A stretch of DNA of 41,541 nt from a virus (IMGVR_UViG_3300022935_000048:1-41541), one strand, 5' to 3'. Shown: positions 33,974 to 41,541, counted from the stretch's first letter. The notes: generated by a model from the letters alone, not told the origin. A program made the numbers and translations.

Positions 33974-35146
33974 TTAGCTGAAAGAAAGGTTAGCTGAATT
34001 AACTTCAACGCTTTCTAAGTAGTCAGCTGCGTTACCTAGAGATGATGCTGTGTTGTTTAGCTCAACATATCCGTAACGTGTCATGAAGCTCACGACTGGT
34101 TCGAATGTTGTTGGATCTAGTACAACACCACTGCTCATTAATGGAATGTATGGGCAGTAGAATGCAGCAGCATCAGATTCGCTAGAACCTTTGTAACCAA
34201 CTAGCACATCGTCATCAGCAGCATATGTGTTAACATATACTTTCATTGCGTTGTTTAGAGTACCAACCATCTTAGTGTTAGTTGGTGCTTCGAAAGAACC
34301 TTCAGTAGTTCTTGCAAACGCAGAAGTAGTTGCTGACTGTAGAACAGTTAGCATTGCTGGTGAAACAACAGCCCAGTTACCTGCGCCACGGCGTGTACGC
34401 TGTGCGATTCTGTTTGCAGCTCTGTTAATTAGAACAGCTAGTGCAGCATGTTCGTCACCAACGAAAGTTGCAGTACCGCTAACAGCAGCCTGGTTGTAGG
34501 TATCTGTACCTGTACCTGCTAGTGATTTAAGAGATGATAGTACCTCTTGATCGATTTCAGCAGTAATTTCTTGTGCTAAAGCAGCCATAATTTCTGCTTC
34601 AACGTCGATGCCATGCTGTGACTGAGCGTCTTGAGCAGACTCAAAAGTCCATCTTGCGCTTAGTTTACGAGTTTTGGCTTCAACAGTTTGCTTCAAGATT
34701 TGGATACTTAGTCTGTTTCCAGCAGTACCTTCTTTAGAAGCAGTAGCGTCTGCTTTACCGTTTGCGTTACCTGAGTAACCTTCAGCAATTTTGAATGGGC
34801 TTAGTGCCTCTTCGCCTGCTGTAGTTGATCCACCTGCTGTGCCTGTAAACGCATCTGCGTAACGAACACGTAGAGTGTGAATTTGACCAACTGGTCCAGT
34901 CATTGGCTGAACACCAACAATCTCGTTTGCAATAACTGTTGGCATTACACGTCTGATAACTGGTAAAATAACTCTGTTTAGAGTTGCAACATTACCGGCA
35001 GAAGTAGCTCCAGCTGTAGCACTTTCAGACAAATACTTGCGAGTATTTTCTAAAGTTGTTTCCATCACAGATTTTTTGTTACCTGTTAGGCCTTCAACTA
35101 GGGCACTTTTGGTCTCCTGCCAGCGACTTTCTAGTAGTTCTGACAT
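33974..35146 (-). CDS. gp23: Major capsid protein gp23
   Basis: A 390-residue major head protein of the T4 gp23 family, which forms the hexamers of the shell. Typical blocks are NVATLNRVILPVIRRVMP with IVGVQPMTGPVGQIHTLRVRY (about 52-95), ARWTFESAQDAQSQHGIDVE (about 160-180), EITAEIDQEVLSSL, and the C-terminal YCPYIPLMSSGVVLDPTTFEP and TRYGY. It is clearly shorter than T4 gp23 (521 aa). The N-terminal part before the core is brief; a gp21-type site (LVE before Gly19) may mark a propeptide of only about 18 residues. It lies 16 nt after gp22 with an AAGGAG site, and a strong terminator follows. Its order after gp21 and gp22 is that of T4. Confidence 0.95.
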   Translation of the reverse strand: MSELLESRWQETKSALVEGLTGNKKSVMETTLENTRKYLSESATAGATSAGNVATLNRVILPVIRRVMPTVIANEIVGVQPMTGPVGQIHTLRVRYADAFTGTAGGSTTAGEEALSPFKIAEGYSGNANGKADATASKEGTAGNRLSIQILKQTVEAKTRKLSARWTFESAQDAQSQHGIDVEAEIMAALAQEITAEIDQEVLSSLKSLAGTGTDTYNQAAVSGTATFVGDEHAALAVLINRAANRIAQRTRRGAGNWAVVSPAMLTVLQSATTSAFARTTEGSFEAPTNTKMVGTLNNAMKVYVNTYAADDDVLVGYKGSSESDAAAFYCPYIPLMSSGVVLDPTTFEPVVSFMTRYGYVELNNTASSLGNAADYLESVEVNSANLSFS

Positions 35147-35162
35147 TTTATTCTCCTTAAAA

Positions 35163-36263
35163 TTATATTCCAGCTAGACGCTTAAATTCAACCAAGTTGT
35201 CCTTTGCGTCTGCTTGTCTACTAACGTTAGTTTGTGAAACTTGTTCACGATTGCCTGTGATTTCTTTGCCTTCTGTGATAGTTGCCTTCTTGGCTGGAGT
35301 GTTACCGTCAATTACTGCCGGTAGGTACTTGTCAAACGCTGAACGTAGTTTAGCTGTTTGAACAGATTCCAGTAAATCCATCATGATTTCTTTCTGATCC
35401 TTACTTAAAGGTCCAGTTAGTTCATTTAAAACATCTTTGCGCTCTGCTGCTTCAACTAAACGCTTCTTCTCAGTTGCCTGATCTTCTGCTAGTTGCTTCG
35501 CTTTTGCTGCAAATGCTTTTGCTTCTGCTAATTGAGCATCTTTTGTTGAGATAACTTTCATTAGCTTGGCTGCTTCTGACTTCTCATTTAAGTAAGAGCC
35601 AGCGTATTCAGAAGCAAATGCTTCGAATAGTTTGCGACCGAAGTCATTTCTACGTGCTTCTTCAATATCTTCTTTAAGTGCAGAAATCTCTTTATTAAGA
35701 GTTTTTCCAACTGTATCAGATACTGCTTTAGCACTTCTTTCGATAAAGGTTTTCTTAACCTTCGCGAAGTGTTCCTTAGCTTCACGTACTAGACGTACTT
35801 TTGTTTCAGCTAAGTCTTTTTTGTCTTCATGGAACTCTGCAATTTCTTTTGCAAGTGCTTCAACAACAAATTCTTCAAGTTTTCCGAAGTTTTCTGCCAT
35901 TGCTTTTTGATCTTCATGTAGCTCGTTAACTTCTTTAGTTAACTGCTCCATAACAAAACCTTTTAGTAAGTTTGCGTCTTCGCGCATTTTTACTGCATAC
36001 TTTGCACGGGCTTCGGCTAGTTGCTTACGATCATTAGCAAATTCAGCAATTTCGTCTGCTAGACGCTCAGATACAAGCGCATCAATGGCTTCAACCATTG
36101 TTGACTTGTCATGCTCGTATTTCTGAGCAAACTCTTCACGTAATTCAGCAGTTACTTGTTGGCGATTCTCTTTGATCTTCGCGTCCCAAGCTTCTTGAAT
36201 TTCGTTGCGCACTTCTTCTGAAACTACATCGTTTTCAAAAAGTGTTTTTAGTGCATCCAACAT
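35163..36263 (-). CDS. gp22: Prohead scaffold protein gp22
   Basis: A 366-residue, highly charged, almost wholly helical protein, longer than T4 gp22 (269 aa). It forms the inner core around which gp23 assembles and is then degraded by gp21. Residues about 60-215 contain four related coiled-coil units (LADEIAEFANDRKQLAE, LTKEVNELHEDQKAMAE, LAKEIAEFHEDKKDLAE, LNKEISALKEDIEEAR), about 35-55 residues apart. The end is less charged: LTGPLSKDQKEIMMDLLES then a C-terminal FKRLAGI. An AAGGAG site precedes the ATG. It sits between the protease gene and the capsid gene, as in T4. Confidence 0.93.
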   Translation of the reverse strand: MLDALKTLFENDVVSEEVRNEIQEAWDAKIKENRQQVTAELREEFAQKYEHDKSTMVEAIDALVSERLADEIAEFANDRKQLAEARAKYAVKMREDANLLKGFVMEQLTKEVNELHEDQKAMAENFGKLEEFVVEALAKEIAEFHEDKKDLAETKVRLVREAKEHFAKVKKTFIERSAKAVSDTVGKTLNKEISALKEDIEEARRNDFGRKLFEAFASEYAGSYLNEKSEAAKLMKVISTKDAQLAEAKAFAAKAKQLAEDQATEKKRLVEAAERKDVLNELTGPLSKDQKEIMMDLLESVQTAKLRSAFDKYLPAVIDGNTPAKKATITEGKEITGNREQVSQTNVSRQADAKDNLVEFKRLAGI

Positions 36264-36280
36264 AACATTTTTCTCCTTAA

Positions 36281-36913
36281 TTATTGGAGTTTGTTGATTA
36301 TATTAACCAACGATTCCTTTAGATACTTTTGTGCCTTTTCATCATTTCTTGTTGCCTGTGCTAATTCATATGCCTTATAGCCGCCACGTGCATTCATTAA
36401 ATGCTCGTAGATTGGTGTAGGGTATGCGCCCGGAGCACTTGGTTGTGCTACTACGTCTACCGTAATTATTTCAAAATCGGAAACTTGATTGCTTCCGTCT
36501 TCGCTTACATTACCAGAACCTCTAGAGCTAACGCCAAGTTTGACGCCAGCTTCTAGCATAGTTCTTACTAACTGCCCCATTGGGGTGGGTAAAATTTTTA
36601 ACTTACCATAACCGTTTGGTCCATCCATCCACATATCTGTAATCATATGGCTTACACGGTCTAAGTTAATGTTAAGGCCTTCTGGATGATCAACCTCTCC
36701 GAGAACACTATATCCTCCGCTTATTTGATCATTGAGAGTTTTGACAGCCCTTCCAATCTCGTTTACAGGATATACACGCTGGTTTGCATTACGCACACCG
36801 CCTTGTATGCAGATGCCTTTCATATAAAGGTCTTTGCCCCCGTTGGGATTTTCGGTAGACTCAACAACCATATTAGCTTGGTCGAATGTCAAATGCTCTC
36901 GTAAGTTTCTCAT
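36281..36913 (-). CDS. gp21: Prohead core protease gp21
   Basis: A 210-residue serine protease of the T4 gp21 family (T4: 212 aa), which matures the prohead by cutting scaffold, core and capsid proteins. Family hallmarks are present: GEVDHPEGLNINLDRVSHMI with His76 as the likely catalytic histidine, and GVSSRGSG with Ser129/Ser130 containing the likely nucleophile. The N-terminal KGICIQGGVRNANQRVYP block is also typical. The C-terminal helices (about 170-210) resemble the self-processed tail of the family. An AAGGAA site precedes the ATG, and the gene is 13 nt after the acidic core protein gene. Confidence 0.95.
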   Translation of the reverse strand: MRNLREHLTFDQANMVVESTENPNGGKDLYMKGICIQGGVRNANQRVYPVNEIGRAVKTLNDQISGGYSVLGEVDHPEGLNINLDRVSHMITDMWMDGPNGYGKLKILPTPMGQLVRTMLEAGVKLGVSSRGSGNVSEDGSNQVSDFEIITVDVVAQPSAPGAYPTPIYEHLMNARGGYKAYELAQATRNDEKAQKYLKESLVNIINKLQ

Positions 36914-36926
36914 TCAAACTTCCTTA

Positions 36927-37868
36927 TTATTTGCCAACTACAGATTTCTTGTTGTCAGCTGCTTCGCCTGCGCCTTTTTTCTCAGCGCCGTGGCCTTTTG
37001 GCTCACCTGTCATTGACTTAGAAGCCTTACCGCCTGGAACATTTACGTTGCCTGCGCTATCTTCTTTTGCAGAGTCTGCTTTGCTGCCTGCTTCTTCGCC
37101 ACCTTGTGCTAAGTTGCCAGCGTCACCGCCCATGTCATTAGCACCTGCTACTGGTGACTTAGCGTTTGCGCCGTTGTCGCCCATTTTAGCAGTTACTTTT
37201 TGAACATACTCTTTCATTACATCAATGTCTGACTTAGGACCTTTAGATTCTTCAACTTCTTCAGTTGCTTCTTCTTCAACTTCTTCATCAGTTTCTTCAG
37301 CTTCGCCAAAGTTTAGAGCCTCCTCAGGAGCCTCTTCTTCATCACCAGCTTCCATATCGTCTCCAGCTTCGTCTTCTCCGCCTTCATCGCCAGCCATCAT
37401 TTTTTCAAATTCAGCTTTTAGGTCATCTAGTGCATCTTCTAGGTCTTCAACGCGGTCTTCCATGTCGCCATCTTTTTCACCTTCGTCGTCACCTTCATCT
37501 TCATCGTCGCCTGCTTCGATGTCTGCCATCATATCGTCAGCTGGGTCACCGCCCATATCATCGTCGCCTTCAACTTCAAATTCGTCTAAGTCAAAGTTTT
37601 CGTCAACTTCTTTGTCATCACTTGACTCGTCAACTTCTTCGTCATCACTTGACTCTTCAACTTCTTCGTCAGTAGCTTCGTCAACTTCTTCGTCAGTTGA
37701 TTCTTCAACTTCTTCGTCTGCTACTTCTTCTAAATCATCTTCTAATAGTGATTCGTAGATATCTCTTGATTTTTCAACTACGATCTCGTGGAAAAGCTCT
37801 TCAGCACCTGCTTTATCTTCATTGATTAGGCGCTCAAGCATTTCTTCAAATTTATTTTGATCTGCCAT
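36927..37868 (-). CDS. gp67: Acidic prohead core protein, gp67-like (extended)
   Basis: A 313-residue protein. A short helical N-terminus (about 1-45, LERLINEDKAGAEELFHEI, then RDIYESLLEDD) is followed by a very acidic stretch to about 205, with repeated DEEVDE/DEEVEES units (48-90). A coiled coil lies at about 136-158 (EDRVEDLEDALDDLKAEF). The C-terminal part (about 210-313) is Gly/Ala/Lys-rich and lacks acidity. T4 gp67 is 80 aa, also helical then acidic, and lies in the same place between gp20 and gp21, so this is assigned as its counterpart with a large extension. It is an internal core protein expected to be cut by gp21 into acidic peptides. A CTAAATA late promoter and a GGAG site precede it. 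Confidence 0.75.
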   Translation of the reverse strand: MADQNKFEEMLERLINEDKAGAEELFHEIVVEKSRDIYESLLEDDLEEVADEEVEESTDEEVDEATDEEVEESSDDEEVDESSDDKEVDENFDLDEFEVEGDDDMGGDPADDMMADIEAGDDEDEGDDEGEKDGDMEDRVEDLEDALDDLKAEFEKMMAGDEGGEDEAGDDMEAGDEEEAPEEALNFGEAEETDEEVEEEATEEVEESKGPKSDIDVMKEYVQKVTAKMGDNGANAKSPVAGANDMGGDAGNLAQGGEEAGSKADSAKEDSAGNVNVPGGKASKSMTGEPKGHGAEKKGAGEAADNKKSVVGK

Positions 37869-37913
37869 TGTTTTCTCCTATAAAAGTTATACCTATGGTA
37901 AGGCTGTCATTAT

Positions 37914-37921
37914 TATTTAGT
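37914..37921 (-). promoter_or_regulatory. Late promoter ACTAAATA
   Basis: The minus strand reads ACTAAATA, 46 nt upstream of the gp67-like gene. CTAAATA is the variant reported for marine T4-like phages. It lies in a true gap after the 241-aa gene, so it is likely the source of the head operon gp67-21-22-23. Confidence 0.65.
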
Positions 37922-37977
37922 ATAATGGAGAAAATATACGTAGATATAGGCGTTTTTTACGCTCTTTTAGAAATTTA

Positions 37978-38703
37978 CTACCTTAAATTGAAGATTTCTT
38001 TGAAATCTGCAACTAAGATATTGTTTAAGTTGTCTAATTTATTTAGTTCTGGAGGCAAATAATTATCTGGCTGTATTACTCTTACAAACTCAATGTGTGG
38101 ATTTTCTTTAATTACTGAAACAGTTTGCCTAAGCCAATTACCAAAAAAAGTAGCACTATCAGACTCTTTTTTGTAATTCATAGTGTTTGCATATATGTTG
38201 TTTAAGGTTTTACCTTCGTTTAACCCCTTATAATCAAATCCTAATATGTATATCCGTTGATATCCGTGTTGTGCTGCAAGCCATAGTGCAGTAGGACCAC
38301 TACTCCATCCTTTTCCAGGATTAAAAAAATTTAAGTTTCTAATACCATCAAAAGATCTATTAGGATTAGTCCAAACTGTATTCTTATGTTGATATCCAGA
38401 TCTATTAATTTCTAAAATCATTTTTACATCAACTGCTACTAGATAATCAGGAGTAAATGTTCTATATACAGCATTACATGCATATATTTTGCCGCACATT
38501 GATAATTGAGGTAAGTCAATAGACTGTCTACTTGTGCCATTACCTAACACAAAGCCTACTTTTCCTTTATTTGATCTTTTTAATAGTTCGTTTAAGGATA
38601 CAGTATGTTCTTCAATAAGACGTTCACGCTTAGTTTTACGTCTAGCGTCTCTTACTTTTTTCCATTGTTCTTTGGTGTATCCGGACTTCTCTAATTTTGG
38701 CAC
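37978..38703 (-). CDS. DUF115/GT-like Rossmann-fold protein, 241 aa
   Basis: A 241-residue soluble protein. A basic helical N-terminus (about 1-45, RDARRKTKRERL) is followed by a nucleotide-binding-like GKVGFVLGNGTSRQSIDL (48-64), IYACNAVYRTFTPDYLVAVD (73-92) and SSGPTALWLAAQHGYQRIYILGFDY (134-158). The pattern G-N-G-x-S-R...D-L, then P-D-x-x-x-x-x-D, resembles DUF115/MptE-like and sialyltransferase-like Rossmann proteins. This suggests sugar or nucleotide-sugar chemistry, perhaps capsid modification, but the active-site residues cannot be proven. It starts with GTG (38701-38703), overlapping the upstream TAG by one base. It stands between the portal and core genes, where T4 has none of this type. 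A basic tail may bind DNA or another protein. Confidence 0.6.
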   Translation of the reverse strand: MPKLEKSGYTKEQWKKVRDARRKTKRERLIEEHTVSLNELLKRSNKGKVGFVLGNGTSRQSIDLPQLSMCGKIYACNAVYRTFTPDYLVAVDVKMILEINRSGYQHKNTVWTNPNRSFDGIRNLNFFNPGKGWSSGPTALWLAAQHGYQRIYILGFDYKGLNEGKTLNNIYANTMNYKKESDSATFFGNWLRQTVSVIKENPHIEFVRVIQPDNYLPPELNKLDNLNNILVADFKEIFNLR

Positions 38704-38951
38704 TAAACTCCACCCGCTTCAGCGTTAGATGCTATACCGTACATTTGACGTACAAAGTCAAGCTCTTTTGCTTGCTCTTTAGTATGTAGCTCTGCCGCTT
38801 TGCGAACTTTGTTTATTTGACGAAGTGTTAGACGTGTTTTACGTGTATCGTCGTACTTTAGAGGTGACTGATCATCACGCTCGTCGTATAGATCGTCTTC
38901 GATAGTTTCAAAGGTTTCTTTATCGTAGTAAAACAATTCACGTAGTATCAT
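38703..38951 (-). CDS. Small charged protein downstream of gp20, 82 aa
   Basis: An 82-residue helical, highly charged protein with MILRELFYYD at the start, a DETRKTRLTL-like basic stretch (KYDDTRKTRLTLRQINKVRK, about 32-51) and a C-terminal ELDFVRQMYG. Small proteins at this position are usual in marine T4-like phages, between the portal and the prohead core, and it may act as a core component (in T4 the two neighbours are 67 and 68). I do not assign gp68. There is no Shine-Dalgarno before the ATG at 38951. A TATAAATA sits only 6 nt upstream, so it is translated either by coupling to gp20 (stop 9 nt upstream) or from a nearly leaderless transcript. Its last base is shared with the GTG of the next gene. 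Confidence 0.65.
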   Translation of the reverse strand: MILRELFYYDKETFETIEDDLYDERDDQSPLKYDDTRKTRLTLRQINKVRKAAELHTKEQAKELDFVRQMYGIASNAEAGGV

Positions 38952-38956
38952 GTTAG

Positions 38957-38964
38957 TATTTATA
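38957..38964 (-). promoter_or_regulatory. T4-type late promoter TATAAATA at the end of gp20
   Basis: A perfect TATAAATAC on the minus strand, straddling the gp20 stop codon and only 6 nt from the next ATG. A normal start about 7 nt later would fall at the ATG itself. Confidence 0.55.
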
Positions 38965-40702
38965 TCGTTTGATCAGTAGTTGCCGGTGCTGGTGCTGTTG
39001 CGCCAGCTTCAGGTGCTGGTGCCATTTCATCGCCGCCCATTTCCGGTGCTGGTTCTTCGGTAGATGTATCTTCTATTCCGCCGAGGTCTGCACTTATACC
39101 TGCTGAACTAATTCCTGCGCCACGCATTTCGCCAGCAGCATCAGTATTCATAGGTTGTAGTGTTTCGTCATTTTCTTCACGCCATAAACGTTCGTTTTCT
39201 GCAATTTCTTCGTCTGTCATGCCTAAGAAACGTTTCATTGCAAAGCGATTTGAAATATAAGGTATAGCACTCATTTGTGTATATGTTGGTACACGAGCAT
39301 TATCAATTTCACTTTGTCTATAACTTGCAAAGTTTTGTGGTGGTTGGAATCTAACATCAAACATTGCTGTGTCAATGTTAACTCCTTTTTCTAATAGATA
39401 GCGTTTAAATTCTTGATTAAATTCTTCAATTAATAAATTTTGTAGTCTTTCACAGTATGTATTAAAACGTAGTTCTTGAATATATGCAGTACCTACTCTT
39501 CCGTCACTATATTGTGCTTGTCCGTCATCTGGCCCAGTTGGAAGGTAACTTGAAGGGATACGCAAACCTCTAACAAGTTTATTAGTAAAATATCTAAGAT
39601 CATCAATTTCACCTAAGTTTGTACCGCCTGGTAGTGTTTCAACTTTAGATCCACGCCCTTCAGCAGTTTGAGGGAAGAAGTAGTCTTCGTTGATTGACAG
39701 AGGGTTGTATGCAGAGTCTATAACATTCTGACCGCCGCCTGTTTGTGATGGGATACGTCTTTGATGTATTTCTGTTTTAACACGTTCAACAAATTGCATA
39801 GCAAGGTGTGAAGGCATGTTACCCACATCAACATAGAATACTCTACGTTCTGGAGCTCTTTGAACACGATAGATAATAATCGCATCTTCAAGCAATTCTT
39901 TTTGTTTGAATACTTTGAATACTGTTTCTAACAGACTGTTACCAAATGGATAATTTAAATCTAACCCTTCTGATAAACTTAAATGTACAACGTGTTCTGC
40001 ATCAACTGCGATTTCATTTTCGCCTTGTTGGAATCTGCCACCACCTGCTGCGGTATTTGTGTTTCCAACCATTCCACGAACGCCGCCTGTTAGATATCCG
40101 TCACCGCCGCCTGTTACATTTCCGTTTGTTTGGTATGGTGTTGTTGCAACCATTTCTTTAAAATTTAAATTAAAGTCTTTAACCATGTATTGTTCAGGTG
40201 TTTTACCTTCACTTTCGTTTACAATGATTTTTGTAACTTTACCAGGATCTACGTGAAATAGTCTTTTTGTTTCTGGATCTCTAATGAAAAACTGATCGCC
40301 ATACTTAAACGTATTACGCAATATACGGAACATGCGTGTTTCAAAATTTTGTAACTTACACCATTGTTGCAAGTATTGCTGAATAATTGTAATTTCTGAG
40401 TTTGTTGCTTTAGTTTTAAAGTCAATTAAAAATGGTGTTTTATTTTGTTTGTTTTGTTGTGTTGTAAATTCAGCAAGAATATCAAGTGCAGCATTAACTT
40501 CTGAATCCATATCCATAGTATTATATTGTCCGTAGCGTTCAATACGATTTGGACTACCTACATATACATCTGGAAGATATGATGAATAATTCGAACGAGC
40601 CGGACCTGCTTGGTTTCCTGAACCTGCACGAGTAAATGGACTGTAACTCCCGTCCGGGTTATTTCCAGTTTTTACTGGTGTAAAGTGTTTTTTCCAACTC
40701 AT
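38960..40702 (-). CDS. gp20: Portal protein gp20
   Basis: A 580-residue portal vertex protein of the T4 gp20 family (T4: 524 aa). It forms the dodecameric channel that starts head assembly and carries the packaging motor. Recognisable blocks are RYGQYNTMDMDSEVNAALDILAEF (about 56-79), TPFLIDF, YGDQFFIRDPETKRLFHVDPG, YRVQRAPERRVFYVDVGNMP (about 280-299), RRIPSQTGGGQNVIDSAYNPLSINEDYFFP and VETLPGGTNLGEIDDLRYF (about 355-374). The last 50 residues are rich in Pro, Ala and Glu and extend beyond the T4 protein. The ATG at 40702 lies 3 nt from the stop of the upstream structural gene. This gene is used as a diversity marker for marine T4-like phages. Confidence 0.95.
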   Translation of the reverse strand: MSWKKHFTPVKTGNNPDGSYSPFTRAGSGNQAGPARSNYSSYLPDVYVGSPNRIERYGQYNTMDMDSEVNAALDILAEFTTQQNKQNKTPFLIDFKTKATNSEITIIQQYLQQWCKLQNFETRMFRILRNTFKYGDQFFIRDPETKRLFHVDPGKVTKIIVNESEGKTPEQYMVKDFNLNFKEMVATTPYQTNGNVTGGGDGYLTGGVRGMVGNTNTAAGGGRFQQGENEIAVDAEHVVHLSLSEGLDLNYPFGNSLLETVFKVFKQKELLEDAIIIYRVQRAPERRVFYVDVGNMPSHLAMQFVERVKTEIHQRRIPSQTGGGQNVIDSAYNPLSINEDYFFPQTAEGRGSKVETLPGGTNLGEIDDLRYFTNKLVRGLRIPSSYLPTGPDDGQAQYSDGRVGTAYIQELRFNTYCERLQNLLIEEFNQEFKRYLLEKGVNIDTAMFDVRFQPPQNFASYRQSEIDNARVPTYTQMSAIPYISNRFAMKRFLGMTDEEIAENERLWREENDETLQPMNTDAAGEMRGAGISSAGISADLGGIEDTSTEEPAPEMGGDEMAPAPEAGATAPAPATTDQTI

Positions 40703-40705
40703 TTA

Positions 40706-41541
40706 TTAAAATCCTACTTGTAAATCGCCGCTCATTCGTCTACTGGTTTGTTTTGTATTAACTTCAATCTTTTCATTTATTTCTATCAGCATTTGCATTA
40801 ATGTATTTAACTGATTTAACTGATCAGAACTACCAGAGCCGGATCCTGAGCCTGCAACATTTAATTGTCCGTTTGAAATCATAGATCCAGCTGATACTCC
40901 AGTTCCGCCGCCAAATGTGCCTTTATTGTCTTCTGCAAGTACGTCATTTAACTTTTCTAGTGTGTCAACCAAATCTTCCATAGCACTATTATAACTTGAA
41001 ACTGTTGTTGCGTCAAGAGAATTGAGCGAAGTAATATTTGTATTAAGTCCTGTTACATCAGCAACTGCTTGTAAATTAGTTGCAAGTGTATTAATACCAG
41101 CAGCACCGCCTATTTCTCCTAGTCTAGTTAAAGAAGTAACAGTTTTCTGAGGTATGTCAATTTCACCTGATTCACCGCCGTTAAATGCATTTAATGCATT
41201 TGCCATATTAACCATTGCAGTAGCATTTGTTGCAACACCTTCTGCATTAATATCTAGTGCACCAAAATTCTTAACTTGATCAAACGGAGTTTCGCCGCCA
41301 AAGAAACTAGAAATAGCATTACCTATTGCACCAATTGCATTGCCTACTCCGCTAGTAGCATTTGCTGCCGAACTTGATGTTAGTGCATTATTAAATGCAA
41401 CCATTGCTGCTGCATTTGCTCTTACTTTTTCTGCATCAAATGTATACTGCTGGAATGCAATTATATCATCGTATGGTATTCCTGTTTCTCCGCCAAAGAA
41501 CGAAGTAATACCGTCTGCTAGGCCGCCTACAAGTGAGCCTA
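40706..41541 (-). CDS. Repeat-containing virion protein (5' part missing)
   Basis: The frame stays open to the window edge; no stop lies upstream of the internal Met at 41404, so the real start is outside and at least 277 residues are present. The visible part contains two copies of an FFGGET-P-[YF]-D unit followed by about 20 residues with AE-x-V-x-x-NA-x-AMV (copy 1 around 41420-41510, copy 2 around 41210-41310). The repeated piece is about 70 residues long. The C-terminus ends in a helical LNTLMQMLIEINEKIEVNTKQT segment likely to be a coiled coil, then a short DLQVGF. It lies just before the portal gene. I do not recognise a T4 equivalent; a tail or neck-associated repeat protein is inferred. 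Confidence 0.65.
   Translation of the reverse strand, partial: GSLVGGLADGITSFFGGETGIPYDDIIAFQQYTFDAEKVRANAAAMVAFNNALTSSSAANATSGVGNAIGAIGNAISSFFGGETPFDQVKNFGALDINAEGVATNATAMVNMANALNAFNGGESGEIDIPQKTVTSLTRLGEIGGAAGINTLATNLQAVADVTGLNTNITSLNSLDATTVSSYNSAMEDLVDTLEKLNDVLAEDNKGTFGGGTGVSAGSMISNGQLNVAGSGSGSGSSDQLNQLNTLMQMLIEINEKIEVNTKQTSRRMSGDLQVGF

Noticed and set aside
37225-37758. 177-codon Ser-rich frame on the plus strand
   Set aside because: It is the antisense shadow of the acidic repeats of the gp67-like gene (Asp/Glu codons read backwards as Ser-rich).
38040-38046. CTAAATA late-promoter match within the 241-aa gene
   Set aside because: It lies in coding sequence (Leu-Asn-Lys codons) and a better placed site exists at 37914. 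It could act as a second promoter, but nothing supports it.
1-41541. Insertion sequences, integrase or attachment sites
   Set aside because: No transposase, integrase or flanking inverted repeats seen. All genes are co-directional virion genes.

Overview
This window is a piece of a large marine T4-like myovirus genome, covering the virion-structure region. The evidence is the block portal (gp20) - small protein - glycosyltransferase-like protein - acidic prohead core protein (gp67-like) - prohead protease (gp21) - scaffold (gp22) - major capsid (gp23), in T4 order. It is followed by a long run of tail-fibre and baseplate-associated genes of the kind found in cyanophages and pelagiphages. All genes lie on the minus strand, so transcription runs from high to low coordinates. 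The DNA is AT-rich. Several genes sit just downstream of a T4-type late promoter (NATAAATA or CTAAATA). The host cannot be fixed from the window. An AT-rich, streamlined marine heterotroph (SAR11- or OM43-like) is as likely as a cyanobacterium, and a PQQ precursor gene leans toward a heterotroph.

Layout, in direction of transcription. (1) 41541-40706: C-terminal part of a repeat-containing structural protein. (2) 40702-33974: head genes gp20, an 82-aa protein, a Rossmann-type DUF115-like protein, an acidic gp67-like core protein, gp21, gp22 and gp23. (3) 33973-33279: a compact non-structural island bounded and divided by three intrinsic terminators. It holds a 23-codon pqqA gene and a GC-richer structured RNA of about 220 nt with its own sigma70-type promoter. 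(4) 33278-30906: four small or medium virion proteins. (5) 30872-18575: two giant paralogous fibres (1964 and 2079 aa), each built of an N-terminal virion-attachment part, a pectate-lyase-like beta-helix and about 14 short beta-repeats. (6) 18568-2941: two small proteins, then two more giant paralogues (1833 and 3108 aa) with CBM-like N-terminal repeats, a split beta-helix, an Asp-box propeller and a shared C-terminus. (7) 2876-1: a small protein, a fibre with an S74 self-cleaving chaperone, and two tandem copies of a glycine- and aromatic-rich adhesin-like gene, the second cut off by the window edge.

The genes work together as a virion factory. gp67-like, gp22 and gp21 make and mature the prohead around the gp20 portal and the gp23 shell. 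The large multidomain proteins plausibly decorate the tail or baseplate and bind the host surface. The most surprising content is the island behind gp23. The peptide there carries the PqqA crosslink pair Glu15 and Tyr19 at the exact family spacing, and it sits beside an RNA whose predicted start and end close into one long-range helix. No other PQQ genes are visible in the window, so the phage peptide would have to be processed by host enzymes. All calls are from reading the sequence; no searches were run.
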